From IMG/VR virus record IMGVR_UViG_3300047509_000156, positions 42,482-106,481 of that record: a stretch of 64,000 nt of DNA; one strand, given 5' to 3'. The notes beneath the pieces are model-generated. The model had not been told where the DNA came from and did no database searches. It worked only from the letters and a program-made list of their open reading frames with translations. Both the position numbers and the translations under genes were made by a program. Positions within the stretch are counted from its first letter, which is position 1, and each line of letters starts with the position of its first letter. Shown here in pieces: positions 54,983 through 62,220 of this stretch. The stretch is from a virus.

Positions 54983-55528
54983 GTGGACAAGATCAGCCAG
55001 ACCGCTACCATTGTGGACTACCACGCCATCCAAGAGGCCATCGACCGCGAACCGCTCGAAAGTTACCATCGGCTCGCCTTGGCTGATTGGGCGGAAGAAC
55101 ACGGCGACGCGATCACGGCCAAGAGGCAACGCGACATCGCAGTTGCCATCGAAGATCCCAGCAATTACGCCGTCGCCTACTGGCAGGGAAGCGAAGCGCT
55201 GGCGCACGCTAGGGGCAAGGAAAAGAAGCTGGCCGGCAACACCTACCTCTATCGCATCGACCGCGACCGGCTAGGAATCCGCCTGCACAATACTACCATC
55301 GTGGAGATTCACGCGGACGGTACTTTTACGCTCAATTCCGGCGGATGGTTGACGGCGGTAACGATGGATCGCATCAGCGAGAACAGTCCGGCCCGGTTGA
55401 CTGGTCGCAACGCACAGCGCCGCCGGAACAGCGAAGACATCGAAGGCGTCTGGTGGCTCCGCTTCGACGGCAAGGTCGTGCCTTTCTTCGACGGAATCAG
55501 GATCGACGCTTACGGATGGGTGATTTGA
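54983..55528 (+). CDS. TIGR02996-domain protein
   Basis: 181 aa from a GTG at 54983 behind GGGAGAAAGCCA. YHRLALADWAEEHGDAITAK is the domain core. The C-terminal half is beta-rich (HNTTIVEIHADGTFTLNSGG) and may be a small sensor-like domain, as in 58235-58741. Confidence 0.8.
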   Translation: MDKISQTATIVDYHAIQEAIDREPLESYHRLALADWAEEHGDAITAKRQRDIAVAIEDPSNYAVAYWQGSEALAHARGKEKKLAGNTYLYRIDRDRLGIRLHNTTIVEIHADGTFTLNSGGWLTAVTMDRISENSPARLTGRNAQRRRNSEDIEGVWWLRFDGKVVPFFDGIRIDAYGWVI

Positions 55529-55532
55529 TCCG

Positions 55533-55561
55533 GTCACAAAGCGCCACGGATGGCGTATTCC
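55533..55561 (+). promoter_or_regulatory. Phage promoter family member
   Basis: GTCACA, 17 bp, TATTCC, then TTCGCCCG. Confidence 0.75.
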
Positions 55562-55588
55562 CTTCGCCCGCATTCCTCTGGAGAGAAC

Positions 55589-55738
55589 ATGAGACAGCCA
55601 GTGTTGCTTGACCTGTTCTGTAAAGCCGGCGGAACGTCGCATGGCTACGCTCGCGCTGGATTCGACGTGATCGGCGTTGATATTGAACCGCAGCCAAACT
55701 ACCCGTTTAACCCCATCGTCCAGGCTGATGCGCTATAA
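55589..55738 (+). pseudogene. Truncated C5-methyltransferase-like gene
   Basis: 49 codons. [36 protein letters not shown] matches motif I and the following strand of DNA cytosine methyltransferase-like proteins (DLFCGAGG, then GVDIxPQPxYPF). Catalytic PC and later motifs are absent; a stop follows VQADAL. This looks like the 5' remnant of a methyltransferase left by deletion. Confidence 0.7.
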
Positions 55739-55930
55739 GTGCTTCGCGACCTGATCTCTGGTATCGGTATCCAGACGCGCGGCAGGATGCTGAAGCGCTA
55801 CCTGTTGGAGCGCTACCCTTATGGCTGGGGAAGCTACACTTTCCCCATTGAGCTAGGCAAAACAGCCGGCCAATCGTGGAGCGGTTCCGGCAACAGCATT
55901 TCCGCTCGCGATATTGATTCACGTTACTAG
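55739..55930 (+). CDS. Small ORF, possible gene remnant
   Basis: 63 aa from a GTG immediately after the truncated methyltransferase. RMLKRYLLERYPYGWGSYTF then a Gly/Ser-rich end. No ribosome binding site is visible, so it may be the 3' part of a deleted gene rather than an independent one. Confidence 0.4.
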   Translation: MLRDLISGIGIQTRGRMLKRYLLERYPYGWGSYTFPIELGKTAGQSWSGSGNSISARDIDSRY

Positions 55931-55939
55931 AGAACGTTG

Positions 55940-55968
55940 GTCACAACCATCTCGCCAGAGCGTATATG
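55940..55968 (+). promoter_or_regulatory. Phage promoter family member
   Basis: GTCACA, 17 bp, TATATG, then GGCATCGCC. Drives only the 19-codon remnant before the next promoter. Confidence 0.85.
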
Positions 55969-55997
55969 AGGCATCGCCACAAACAAGGGAGAAGACC

Positions 55998-56057
55998 ATG
56001 AAACAGGCAATCGAAACACTGGCCGGCGAGATGGGACTGACACAACCTCGCCCCTGA
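55998..56057 (+). pseudogene. 19-codon remnant of the 53000-type gene
   Basis: MKQAIETLAGEMGLTQPRP, with a good ribosome binding site (AAGGGAGAAGACC). Its first 13 residues match the N-terminus of 53000-53563 (IETLAAQMGL). The similarity ends where the next promoter begins, implying loss of the rest by recombination between promoter modules. Confidence 0.6.
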
Positions 56058-56067
56058 TGCGTATATG
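56039..56067 (+). promoter_or_regulatory. Phage promoter family member
   Basis: GACACA, 17 bp, TATATG, then GTTGTCGCC. The -35 overlaps the remnant ORF. Confidence 0.8.
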
Positions 56068-56103
56068 TGTTGTCGCCTTCAACCCGCCAAGAGGACAGAA
56101 GAC

Positions 56104-56721
56104 ATGAGCAATCACGGCATCGACTACGGCATGGGAACGACGAACATCGACCGCGAAACGGGCATCCGCTACGGGGTTATCTCCGTCCATGAGGTAACGC
56201 AAGCGTGGTGCGATTCGTCGGAAGCGGACTACGGCGAACCTCGTTGCCCTGAGTGCGGCAATGATGCGGTTGATGGGGATTCCGCTATCGACAATGACGG
56301 TATCTTGGACGATCTGCGGGAAGAGGGCACGTTCACGCCGGAAGAAATCGAAGACGGCGACAGGCAGTATCTCGGATGGAAGATCTTGCACCACGCTTGC
56401 GGCGACTACGCTTGCGATTCCTGTCGTCTGCTGTTCGACGGCGAAGACGCCTACGGTGACGAACCGCTCTCCTTCACCTTGGACGATGGGGAGTACAAGG
56501 CGGAACAGGGTAGCGACGGTGATATCTTCATCTTCTCCAGCCCGTACTACACCTACGCTCAGTTCTGCTCCCCCTGCGCTCCTGGCGCGTGCTACCTGAT
56601 GAATCCGACCGATACGGATGGACCGAAAGCGTACTGTTTCTCCCACGATTGGTTTGATGGAGGCAAGGCGCCGTATCCCGTGTACCGTGTCTCGGATGGA
56701 ACGCTGGTCGAGCCGGAATAA
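56104..56721 (+). CDS. Conserved zinc-containing phage protein
   Basis: 205 aa. NIDRETGIRYGVISVHEVTQ, AWCDSSEADYG, RCPECGND, then CGDYACDSC and AQFCSPCAPGACYL give several metal sites. This N-terminal motif recurs in phages and plasmids of diverse bacteria; no function is established. Own promoter. Confidence 0.75.
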   Translation: MSNHGIDYGMGTTNIDRETGIRYGVISVHEVTQAWCDSSEADYGEPRCPECGNDAVDGDSAIDNDGILDDLREEGTFTPEEIEDGDRQYLGWKILHHACGDYACDSCRLLFDGEDAYGDEPLSFTLDDGEYKAEQGSDGDIFIFSSPYYTYAQFCSPCAPGACYLMNPTDTDGPKAYCFSHDWFDGGKAPYPVYRVSDGTLVEPE

Positions 56722-56736
56722 CAACCGTCCGCGCTG

Positions 56737-56765
56737 GTCACAATGGGCCGGCGCGGACGTATCTT
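56737..56765 (+). promoter_or_regulatory. Phage promoter family member
   Basis: GTCACA, 17 bp, TATCTT, then GTCCACCCG. Confidence 0.75.
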
Positions 56766-56801
56766 GTCCACCCGAACAATCCTAGGCAAAGAGGTGATGC
56801 G

Positions 56802-57467
56802 ATGCGAGGAACAATGGACATTGACCGGATGGCGGAAGAGGCAATGGGTAACTGGCGCCGTTTCGAGTCATTCTGCTGGGATCGTGCTTACGAGTTAGAA
56901 GACGCCGATTCGTGGTGCATTGTCTACGGCGCCAACCGTGATAGCGGGCTACTTGACCAGAGTAACGCGGAGGCAACCGACAAGGCGCTTGAGTCGTTCA
57001 TGGATGGGGATAACCCCGATGTCCTCTCGGAACATCATGGACACTGGGGATGCGGATGGGTAGATGGATGGGCAATCCGCGTCCGCGACAGTCAAGGCGC
57101 CTTGACTCCGGCATTCCGCGCTTACTGTGAACTGCAAGAGGCGCTTGAGGATTACCCCGTTCTGGACGAGGAAGACTACTCCCGTCGCGAGTACGAAGCA
57201 ACCATTGAAAACCTGTCCGATGCGGCGCGTGGTCTCGACTACGAATTGCCAGAGGGGTGGGAAAGCGAAGTCTTTTCGTGGTTGTGGGATCATGGCAGCA
57301 TGCTGGAAGCGCTGGGGATTCCTCTGGAATGGTGCGATGAATGGGACGACTGTAGCGAGTGCAACGGACTACTTCGGCATCAACCCGATTCCTACGGATG
57401 GACACCTTCCTATTCGGAAGAACTCTTGCGGTCCGGCGAGATGGTTTGTCTAGAGTGCGCCGAATAG
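56802..57467 (+). CDS. Conserved acidic phage protein
   Basis: 221 aa. WGCGWVDGWAIRVRDSQGAL, PAFRAYCELQEALEDYPVLD and a closing Cys pair (CSECNG, CLEC) occur in a family of phage proteins of unknown role. One-gene cassette. Confidence 0.7.
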   Translation: MRGTMDIDRMAEEAMGNWRRFESFCWDRAYELEDADSWCIVYGANRDSGLLDQSNAEATDKALESFMDGDNPDVLSEHHGHWGCGWVDGWAIRVRDSQGALTPAFRAYCELQEALEDYPVLDEEDYSRREYEATIENLSDAARGLDYELPEGWESEVFSWLWDHGSMLEALGIPLEWCDEWDDCSECNGLLRHQPDSYGWTPSYSEELLRSGEMVCLECAE

Positions 57468-57496
57468 GTCATACCCCATCGCCCCGTCCGTATCTC
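57468..57496 (+). promoter_or_regulatory. Phage promoter family member
   Basis: GTCATA, 17 bp, TATCTC, then CTCGCCC. One base off in the -35. Confidence 0.7.
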
Positions 57497-57530
57497 ACTC
57501 GCCCAACATTCCCGCCAAGGGAGATAAGAG

Positions 57531-57749
57531 ATGTTCACACCGCGACACGTCGCCGGGCTGATCCGCCGGCTTCCCCGGAATGCCAGTGTATGCGTCCAGG
57601 TTGAGTTAGGCCGCACGAACGGCCGGATAACCGGCTCGTTGCTCCCCGTCCCGCGTATCGTCGCTCTACGTGCCATCCGGAGGCTCTACGGGACGGGGGC
57701 AAAGGTGGCGGTATCGGATTTCTGCGGGGATCTTGTGCTGGGAATGTAG
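57531..57749 (+). CDS. Small basic protein
   Basis: 72 aa. Basic, Val/Arg-rich (RHVAGLIRRLPRNASVCVQV), alpha/beta. AGGGAGATAAGAG precedes the ATG. No family recognised. Confidence 0.6.
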   Translation: MFTPRHVAGLIRRLPRNASVCVQVELGRTNGRITGSLLPVPRIVALRAIRRLYGTGAKVAVSDFCGDLVLGM

Positions 57750-57778
57750 GTCACAACGGCGCCGGATGAGCGTATTTG
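57750..57778 (+). promoter_or_regulatory. Phage promoter family member
   Basis: GTCACA, 17 bp, TATTTG, then AGTGCCC. Directly abuts the preceding stop. Confidence 0.75.
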
Positions 57779-57809
57779 AAGTGCCCAAAATCACCAAGAG
57801 GAATCGATC

Positions 57810-57983
57810 ATGCACGAGACGAACGCCACTATCCGCGATCGGGACGGGTTTCTGACGCGGGGCAACGTGTACCGGGAAACGGGACAAATCGGCCGGTACA
57901 TGGTGGAGCGCTTTTACGTTCTCCGTGGTTGCGCCGGACGTATGTACGTCAAGATGTTCAACGGTCGGTGGGTGGAAGCCTAG
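57810..57983 (+). CDS. Small hypothetical protein
   Basis: 57 aa. AAGAGGAATCGATC precedes the ATG. Basic, beta-rich (YMVERFYVLRGCAGRMYVKM). Its stop overlaps the next promoter region. Confidence 0.6.
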   Translation: MHETNATIRDRDGFLTRGNVYRETGQIGRYMVERFYVLRGCAGRMYVKMFNGRWVEA

Positions 57984-58009
57984 GTCACAAATATCGCTCC
58001 GCGTATCTT
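57984..58009 (+). promoter_or_regulatory. Phage promoter family member, short spacer
   Basis: GTCACA, 14 bp, TATCTT, then TTCATCGC. The only member without the 17-bp spacer, so possibly weak. Confidence 0.55.
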
Positions 58010-58036
58010 GTTCATCGCTAACCGGGAGGACGGATC

Positions 58037-58198
58037 ATGTGGATTCTGAGTTATCTGAGGCAGTATGGGAATCGGTTCACGGAGTTCCGTACAGAGTACA
58101 CCAGCATTGAAGCGCTCGAAAGCGCGATTGCCATGCTGAGCGGGCAAAGCGGTGTTTCGGCTATGAATGTCACATTCGACAACCGGGCGCATATCTGA
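58037..58198 (+). CDS. Small hypothetical protein
   Basis: 53 aa. GGGAGGACGGATC precedes the ATG. Helix region SIEALESAIAMLSGQSG. Its last codons form the promoter at 58169. Confidence 0.6.
   Translation: MWILSYLRQYGNRFTEFRTEYTSIEALESAIAMLSGQSGVSAMNVTFDNRAHI
58169..58197 (+). promoter_or_regulatory. Phage promoter family member inside a coding end
   Basis: GTCACA, 17 bp, TATCTG, lying wholly within the 3' codons of 58037-58198. Serves 58235-58741. Confidence 0.65.
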
Positions 58199-58234
58199 GG
58201 TAGAGAACACCAATCCGCCAAGAGGGAGAGAACA

Positions 58235-58741
58235 ATGCAGACAACGGAAACGGTCGAGAATCTCGCGAGTATGCTTGCCGCCGTCGAAAGTGCCCCGATG
58301 GACATTGACGCAAGGCGCATTCTCGCGGATGCCTACATGGACGCGCAGCAAGACGGCATGGCAGAACATCAGCGTAAGATCGTCGCCGGACTGGAGAAGG
58401 TCAAGGATTGGCGCGGCGCAACGATCGGCAAGGGACACGCGATCTATCGCACTCTTACCGATCGGCTCAAGTATCGGAAGAAGGAAGGGCGTGTTCACGT
58501 TGCCCTCTCCGTGAGCATCACGGGAACGTGGTGGGATGGTGGTTCTAGGTCGTCGTTCTACGCTCTGGATCTCACGACCGGCGCACTCTCCCCAATCGCC
58601 GGTCCACAATGGGGAGATGCAAAGCCTAGTATCGAGCATCCCATCCGCAAGGGAATTGCCATCGTGGAGTGCGGTACGTTCTGCGGTAAACCGGCGACGG
58701 CGCGAATCACTCTGCATCCCGATGACGCATGGCGAATCTAA
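58235..58741 (+). CDS. TIGR02996-like protein
   Basis: 168 aa. DARRILADAYMDAQQDGMAE resembles the TIGR02996 helix pair. The C-terminal half is beta-rich (HVALSVSITGTWWDGGSRSS). Layout parallels 54983-55528. Confidence 0.65.
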   Translation: MQTTETVENLASMLAAVESAPMDIDARRILADAYMDAQQDGMAEHQRKIVAGLEKVKDWRGATIGKGHAIYRTLTDRLKYRKKEGRVHVALSVSITGTWWDGGSRSSFYALDLTTGALSPIAGPQWGDAKPSIEHPIRKGIAIVECGTFCGKPATARITLHPDDAWRI

Positions 58742-58755
58742 CCTGTACGCTCCGC

Positions 58756-58784
58756 GTCACAACAGACGGCGCGGAGCGTATCTT
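58756..58784 (+). promoter_or_regulatory. Phage promoter family member
   Basis: GTCACA, 17 bp, TATCTT, then GATTGCCC. Confidence 0.8.
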
Positions 58785-58819
58785 GATTGCCCATAACCAC
58801 GAATGAGGGAGAAGGACCA

Positions 58820-59041
58820 ATGAAGGTTTGCGAAACATGCGGTAATGACATCGACGGCGCTCGCGATGGGGAGAATACCTGTCGTGATTGCGATGAATTT
58901 GCGACCATTGGCGTTGTCGGTGCGCTGCAAGCCGCAAAGCGCCGCAAGAGGAACGCTAGCAGACGGGCAAGGGAAAACGCTCTGCGGTCGTGCGGACTAG
59001 TCAAGGTGAGAGGTGCGCTTGGCGGGACGTATTGGGAGTAA
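58820..59041 (+). CDS. Zinc-ribbon protein with basic helix
   Basis: 73 aa. CETCGND and CRDCDEF form an FmdB-like zinc ribbon. The C-terminal AKRRKRNASRRARENALRSC segment and a small strand pair end it. Its end pattern (RSCGLVKVRGALGGTYWE) is seen in other phages. Confidence 0.7.
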   Translation: MKVCETCGNDIDGARDGENTCRDCDEFATIGVVGALQAAKRRKRNASRRARENALRSCGLVKVRGALGGTYWE

Positions 59042-59052
59042 CGTGTAGGACC

Positions 59053-59106
59053 GGCGAGCAACCACGCGAAAGAGCGTACAATAGTGGTTGCTCGCCGTTT
59101 CTCTTT
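59053..59106 (+). terminator. Rho-independent terminator
   Basis: GGCGAGCAACCAC / GTGGTTGCTCGCC, 13-bp stem, then GTTTCTCTTT. A TACAAT in the loop could also be a -10 for 59120. Ends the first stretch of serial cassettes. Confidence 0.8.
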
Positions 59107-59119
59107 AGGTAATCACCAT

Positions 59120-59641
59120 ATGTCGGCACGCGGAAGAGGCGGAATCACCCTGGAACAAGTCATGGTCCGCAGGCAGACGGCATGGCAACTGCGGTGCAAA
59201 GGTTTACCGTACCGCGACATTGCGAAGGAGATGGGGTTATCGTATCGCTCTGCTTTCCGGCATGTTGAGAAGATGCGCGAATGGTGTCTGAAGAACGCCA
59301 CGCAAGACTATGTTGCCCGTTTGCTGGAGAAGGAAGAACAATTCCTTGAGCTAGCCAACCTGGCAAGGACAGCATACGAGCGTAGCGTTGAACAGGGCAC
59401 ACCGGACGGCTCCTGGCTCGATCGTGCCGCTAACTATCTGGGGAAAGCCGCCGCCCTCTGGCAGCCAACGCAAGCAACGGCCAGTGTAACCGTCACCACG
59501 ACCACATCCGATGGAGATTCCGCCGCGCTTGCACGGTTCTTCGCTGGGGTATTCTCCCAGCAGAAGGCGCCTGAAGCGCTTCCAGCCGTCGTGGAAGTAG
59601 AGTCTCGGAAGTTAGAAGCCGAACCTACGGACGGGAAGTAG
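59120..59641 (+). CDS. HTH protein, terminase small subunit candidate
   Basis: 173 aa. QTAWQLRCKGLPYRDIAKEM, GLSYRSAFRHVEKM is a clear HTH. A long helix follows (EEQFLELANLARTAYERSVE), then Thr-rich and acidic parts. Terminase small subunits pair an N-terminal HTH with a helical oligomer domain, and terminase large is 4 kb downstream. A general regulator is also possible. Confidence 0.5.
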   Translation: MSARGRGGITLEQVMVRRQTAWQLRCKGLPYRDIAKEMGLSYRSAFRHVEKMREWCLKNATQDYVARLLEKEEQFLELANLARTAYERSVEQGTPDGSWLDRAANYLGKAAALWQPTQATASVTVTTTTSDGDSAALARFFAGVFSQQKAPEALPAVVEVESRKLEAEPTDGK

Positions 59642-59866
59642 TCTCACCTAATGCCCGCCAATCGTGATTAATGGCACCAAGGGCGCGAGCAAGGCGCATT
59701 CGGCCTACAGGTCGTCTTGCGGAACGATCGGCGTTTATACGCGATCCTGTACGTTCACTTTGGTTTACAAAGTGAACAGCACTTAAGTCCTTAAAAATTG
59801 CCGTGGTTACGTCGCGAACTCCGGGAATTCAAACGATCGTTTGAGGGGAAAACGGCCTTTTGCCCT
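59642..59866. other. Intergenic region with palindrome
   Basis: No gene seen. GTTCACTTTG (59753-59762) and CAAAGTGAAC (59768-59777) form a perfect 10-bp palindrome with a 5-nt centre, a possible operator or attachment-type site. Base composition is A/T-richer than neighbours. Confidence 0.55.
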
Positions 59867-59895
59867 GTCACAACCTGGAGAAGCGAGCGTATCTA
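59867..59895 (+). promoter_or_regulatory. Phage promoter family member
   Basis: GTCACA, 17 bp, TATCTA, then GTATCGCC. Confidence 0.8.
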
Positions 59896-59932
59896 TAGTA
59901 TCGCCTTCAACCTCAGACACGGGAGAACATCA

Positions 59933-60046
59933 ATGGCCGCTGTTGTTCGGTCCGCCCTCCGCGCTCTCTATGCTCGCCAGACGAGACGAGCTAATCTCCG
60001 TGCTCGCCGCATCCTGGCATGGCGCAGAGCACGCACCGCCAAGTAA
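59933..60046 (+). CDS. Very basic small protein
   Basis: 37 aa, one third Arg/Lys. GGGAGAACATCA precedes the ATG. RSALRALYARQTRRANLRAR is an amphipathic basic helix, likely nucleic-acid binding. Confidence 0.55.
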   Translation: MAAVVRSALRALYARQTRRANLRARRILAWRRARTAK

Positions 60047-60064
60047 CCCTATTACGCACGCGCC

Positions 60065-60093
60065 GTCACAACACGACGGCGCGTGCGTATCTC
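60065..60093 (+). promoter_or_regulatory. Phage promoter family member
   Basis: GTCACA, 17 bp, TATCTC. Confidence 0.8.
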
Positions 60094-60127
60094 TGTTAGT
60101 CCGTTCAACCCGCCAAGGAGACCGATC

Positions 60128-60655
60128 ATGCTTCATGACACTATCCACGCCAGCGATGACACCACGGCCATCGACGTTGTGCCGGCCCGCAAACCCCGCA
60201 GCCGCAAGCCGGCTCAGACGGTCAAGGCGCCGTCGGCTGCCGCAACCTCCCGTGCCTACGCTGCACAGCGTGCGGAGCGCTGGAGTCGGGCCTACACCTA
60301 CAGCGCCGTCGTCCTGTCGTCCGGCCTCAACGCCTACGCTGCCGCAACCGAGTCTCACGCCGTCAACCCGTACATGATGGCCGCATCCGCCCTGATCGGT
60401 GCCGTTATCCCCGTTCTCGTGTGGATGCTCGGCTCTGTCGTTGCTTGGAGCTACAAAGCCGGCCACCGCAGGCTGTCCTACGTCACCGGCGCCGTTGCCG
60501 GTTGCGTCCTTGCTCTGTCCGTCGTTCACGTCGCAGGCGCCCTTGGTGCTCTCACTGGCTCCGGAGTCATCCTCAGCGCCCTGCTCGCCATCGGCATCGA
60601 TTGCGGCCTGGTTGCGAGCGAAGCGACGGCCATCCTGGTTTCCGTTGCAGAGTAG
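60128..60655 (+). CDS. Multi-pass membrane protein
   Basis: 175 aa. A basic N-terminal region (KPRSRKPAQTVKAP), then about four membrane helices (YSAVVLSSGLNAYAAATES; MMAASALIGAVIPVLVWMLG; TGAVAGCVLALSVVHVAGAL; ALLAIGIDCGLVASEATAIL). It resembles DUF2637-like or small exclusion membrane proteins. Candidate superinfection factor, inferred. Confidence 0.6.
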   Translation: MLHDTIHASDDTTAIDVVPARKPRSRKPAQTVKAPSAAATSRAYAAQRAERWSRAYTYSAVVLSSGLNAYAAATESHAVNPYMMAASALIGAVIPVLVWMLGSVVAWSYKAGHRRLSYVTGAVAGCVLALSVVHVAGALGALTGSGVILSALLAIGIDCGLVASEATAILVSVAE

Positions 60656-60670
60656 CCCAATCCCGCCCCC

Positions 60671-60699
60671 GTCACAACCGACGACCGCCAGCGTATCTC
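60671..60699 (+). promoter_or_regulatory. Phage promoter family member
   Basis: GTCACA, 17 bp, TATCTC, then TGTGCCC. Last plus-strand member of the cassette run. Confidence 0.8.
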
Positions 60700-60733
60700 T
60701 TGTGCCCACCCTTCGCCCGCAAGGAGCATCCTA

Positions 60734-60922
60734 ATGTGTTACGACAATGGTTCTCGCGTCGCGATCGTCGTCCCCTTCGGCCCCAACGCGGGGCAGGTTT
60801 GTGGGCACGGTACCGTGATCGGGTTCATCACCAGCGGCATCGACGGGCGATGCTACTTCGTGCGGGAGGACGACGGCACGACAGTCCAGCACAGCGATTC
60901 GTGGATGCGCAAGGCGCGGTGA
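60734..60922 (+). CDS. Small beta-rich protein
   Basis: 62 aa. AAGGAGCATCCTA precedes the ATG. SRVAIVVPFGPNAGQVCGHG then a strand-rich end, similar to small SH3-like phage proteins. Own promoter. Confidence 0.6.
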   Translation: MCYDNGSRVAIVVPFGPNAGQVCGHGTVIGFITSGIDGRCYFVREDDGTTVQHSDSWMRKAR

Positions 60923-61118
60923 CGGCCAGCGGGGGAATCGCCCATCCCCGGTACTGGCGCTTCGCCGGAGGATTGCGGGGAGGGGGCGGTGGGTGTCCTT
61001 CTATGCCCATACCATTTCTCGTCACAACGTGGTGACAGGGTACGGTACTGGCGCTCGCAGCGATATTCGCTTCCTGCCCTCGATGGGTGTCTTCCCGTGC
61101 CTCCGACATTACCTGTCG

Positions 61119-61580
61119 CTACGCCGTGACGCCGGCCTCCACGAACGCCTTGCAGATTCGTCGAAGTCTCTTGACGACCCACTCCCAACTACTGTCGTAG
61201 AAGTGCGAGTAGTCGTCGTCCGGTTCCCACAATCGATCGCGATACCGGCTCTTGAAGATGTAGGCGGACATGACGTGCCGGCACGTTCCCATCGTGGGCG
61301 GGTTGGGGATAAACGACGCAATGACGCTGAACTTTGACCGGCGGGAGAGACAGATAATCGTCTTGTCCGTCTTTCGTGTCAGGTAAACCAACTCATCGGC
61401 CGTTTCAAAGGAATGGGCCAGATCGATCCACGAGCGAAGCAGTTTATCCCCCCACGAGGCCATCAGACGCCATACGGCACTCTCTGGATTGCCGCGTTCT
61501 TCGAGGAGATCGGCCATCGCTAACCATGCCAGTGGGGAGCGGTCGATAAGTATAGCCTTCTCCTGAGGTGTGTGTCTCAT
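61119..61580 (-). CDS. TIGR02996-like protein
   Basis: 153 aa. SPLAWLAMADLLEERGNPES is a TIGR02996 core. The middle has strands with TIICLSRRSKFSVIASFIP. Translation follows a 9-codon upstream ORF (61583-61612). Promoter at 61646-61674 on minus. Confidence 0.75.
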   Translation of the reverse strand: MRHTPQEKAILIDRSPLAWLAMADLLEERGNPESAVWRLMASWGDKLLRSWIDLAHSFETADELVYLTRKTDKTIICLSRRSKFSVIASFIPNPPTMGTCRHVMSAYIFKSRYRDRLWEPDDDYSHFYDSSWEWVVKRLRRICKAFVEAGVTA

Positions 61581-61582
61581 GA

Positions 61583-61612
61583 TTACTCCACGTTATAATC
61601 GACACCGGCCAT
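61583..61612 (-). CDS. Nine-codon leader ORF candidate
   Basis: ATG at 61612 behind AAAGGAGAAAGACGC encodes MAGVDYNVE, stopping 2 nt before the ATG of 61119-61580. A strong ribosome binding site on a tiny ORF suggests a leader peptide that couples or gates translation of the next gene. Confidence 0.45.
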   Translation of the reverse strand: MAGVDYNVE

Positions 61613-61645
61613 GCGTCTTTCTCCTTTCGGTGACAGTGATACTCT

Positions 61646-61674
61646 ACTATACGCCCCATTCCCCCATCCGTGAC
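61646..61674 (-). promoter_or_regulatory. Phage promoter family member
   Basis: On minus: GTCACG, 17 bp, TATAGT. Serves 61119-61580. Confidence 0.75.
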
Positions 61675-61741
61675 AGATATTCCACGGATTTTCCTTCTCC
61701 TGCTGGTGACAGTCGCGTAGAATACCACCAAAGGAGAAGCT

Positions 61742-62107
61742 ATGAGTCACCCGATCGAATCTTATACTGAAGGTTGGCAGAAAGTCCTGCGTGAATGGCT
61801 GGAGTACGCCTACAACCGTGGCCGTGAGGATGTCTGCCAGAATCCTATTAGAACGCCGCAAACCCCCATCTCGGCAGACGAGATGCGAGCGGCCCTGGTG
61901 GCTGCCTGGGATGCCCTCGACGAACGTATTCGTGCGAGAAACATCCAGGTTAATTTCCACGACCTGGCAACCGATCTGGCGCCTCTCATCAAACTTCCCT
62001 GTGCCGCACCCTATTCCGCTCCTTCCTGGGAAGAAGGCTTCGAGGCCGGCTTCAAGGCAGGATTCTCTTCCGGGCGCTCCGATTCAGTCATAACGCCGAA
62101 CCCATGA
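61742..62107 (+). CDS. Hypothetical protein
   Basis: 121 aa. AAAGGAGAAGCT precedes the ATG. Helical, with a repeated GFEAGFKAGFSSGR end. A TAGAATACC box (61717-61725) upstream resembles that of 63578-63772. Confidence 0.65.
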   Translation: MSHPIESYTEGWQKVLREWLEYAYNRGREDVCQNPIRTPQTPISADEMRAALVAAWDALDERIRARNIQVNFHDLATDLAPLIKLPCAAPYSAPSWEEGFEAGFKAGFSSGRSDSVITPNP

Positions 62108-62220
62108 AACTCCTGATCCTTGCCGACGCCTGCCTGATCTACCTCATCGCTCTGTCGCTCTACGGGCACACAGAGGCCAGGACCTATTTTAAGGAATGCC
62201 TGGAGGAATCCGATGGCTGA
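62104..62220 (+). CDS. Small membrane peptide
   Basis: 38 aa. ATGA coupling to the preceding gene. LLILADACLIYLIALSLYG is one membrane helix. Overlaps the start of 62213-62719. Confidence 0.55.
   Translation: MKLLILADACLIYLIALSLYGHTEARTYFKECLEESDG

Noticed and set aside
61018-61050. GTCACAACGTGGTGAC as a promoter
   Set aside because: The -35 is present but the -10 position reads TACGGT, and no gene follows on plus. It is probably a decayed copy or a chance palindrome.
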